Source of the DNA: Puniceicoccales bacterium
GTDB lineage: Bacteria; Verrucomicrobiota; Verrucomicrobiia; Opitutales; UBA9783
Length of the DNA: 41,634 bases
Reading direction: 5' to 3'
NCBI GenBank assembly: GCA_031283895.1
Contig: JAITAV010000022.1
Coordinates: 1 to 41,634 of the forward strand
The notes under the pieces were generated by a model, which was not told the DNA's origin, did not search any database, and worked only from the letters and a program-made list of their open reading frames with translations. The translations under genes were made by a program, and so were the position numbers. Below, one piece after another: positions 41,476-41,634 of this stretch. The number at the start of each line of letters is the position of its first letter. Within the stretch, counting starts at the first letter, position 1.

Positions 41476-41634
41476 TTACGAGGCCTCACTTTGGGTCTGT
41501 TCAAGTTTTTTCACTAAGATATCCGCAATAATTTTACCTGAAGGTTCCGAATAAGTTGAAAAAAATCGATCTTTAATGCGCCTGCGTATGGCCTTTTGTT
41601 CTTCCCAGATTTTTTCGTCTCTTAAAGCATTTAT
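41476..41634 (-). CDS. 3' end of a further polysaccharide-cluster gene
   Basis: The frame is open from the window edge and ends at TAA 41478-41476. It encodes 52 residues with RRRIKDRFFSTYSEPSGKII and a charged end LVKKLEQTQ. The pattern resembles the C-terminal end of CDP-glycerol glycerophosphotransferase-like or nucleotide-sugar enzymes, but this is weak. It is upstream of and co-directional with the acetyltransferase gene, 75 bases away. Confidence 0.6.
   Translation of the reverse strand: MNALRDEKIWEEQKAIRRRIKDRFFSTYSEPSGKIIADILVKKLEQTQSEAS

Overview
The window looks like a chromosomal segment of a Gram-negative bacterium with moderately AT-rich DNA. KdsC (LPS Kdo synthesis), an MlaF-MlaE-MlaD lipid transporter, an outer-membrane secretin and an LPS/O-antigen-type sugar cluster indicate two membranes. 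An accB-accC-Asp23-AmaP-like-trpS run, a repeat-rich aromatic protein beside mla and a Mu-like virion cassette fit best with Verrucomicrobiota (Opitutae-like), probably host-associated. That placement is inference from gene content only; no rRNA or marker phylogeny is available here.

Layout. 1-15.9 kb is housekeeping: lepB and a MarC-family gene, sufC-sufB, nadK, kdsC-tsaD, a 3-methyladenine glycosylase with upp, a membrane-anchored Nudix hydrolase, an orphan secretin with an overlapping partner gene, and accB-accC-asp23-amaP-trpS, all on the minus strand from accB to trpS. 16.2-26.1 kb is a compact plus-strand virion cassette of Mu type: putative holin, winged-helix protein, putative small terminase, TerL, DUF935 portal, protease, a tiny frameshifted gene, capsid cement, capsid, gp36-like connector, neck/tail proteins and a 569-residue tail-tip-like protein. 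No integrase, transposase, replication gene, tape measure, sheath or attachment site was found, so it resembles a domesticated prophage or gene-transfer-agent-like element. 26.2-29.2 kb holds two genes for exported proteins. The second is a ComEC-type metallo-beta-lactamase-fold protein whose reading frame breaks at a UGA-C and continues in +1 as an OTU-like cysteine protease domain, a eukaryote-directed signature.

29.4-34.3 kb is a minus-strand operon (aromatic-repeat protein, mlaE, mlaF, mlaD, zeta-toxin-like kinase) with a good promoter. 34.3-35.3 kb is non-coding, with a cluster of DnaA-box-like sites and a tRNA-Gly(TCC) with encoded CCA. malQ follows. 37.0-41.6 kb is a surface-polysaccharide cluster: a sugar aminotransferase, a FemAB/GNAT-like acyltransferase, a methyltransferase-like protein, a beta-propeller glycosidase-like protein, a NeuD/PglD-type acetyltransferase and the end of a further gene.

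Most worth pursuing: the MBL-OTU gene with its frameshift; a second +1 junction at UGA-C in the phage cassette; the minimal virion cassette beside exported effector candidates; the zeta-like kinase and aromatic-repeat protein in the mla operon; and a possible replication origin at about 34.4 kb.
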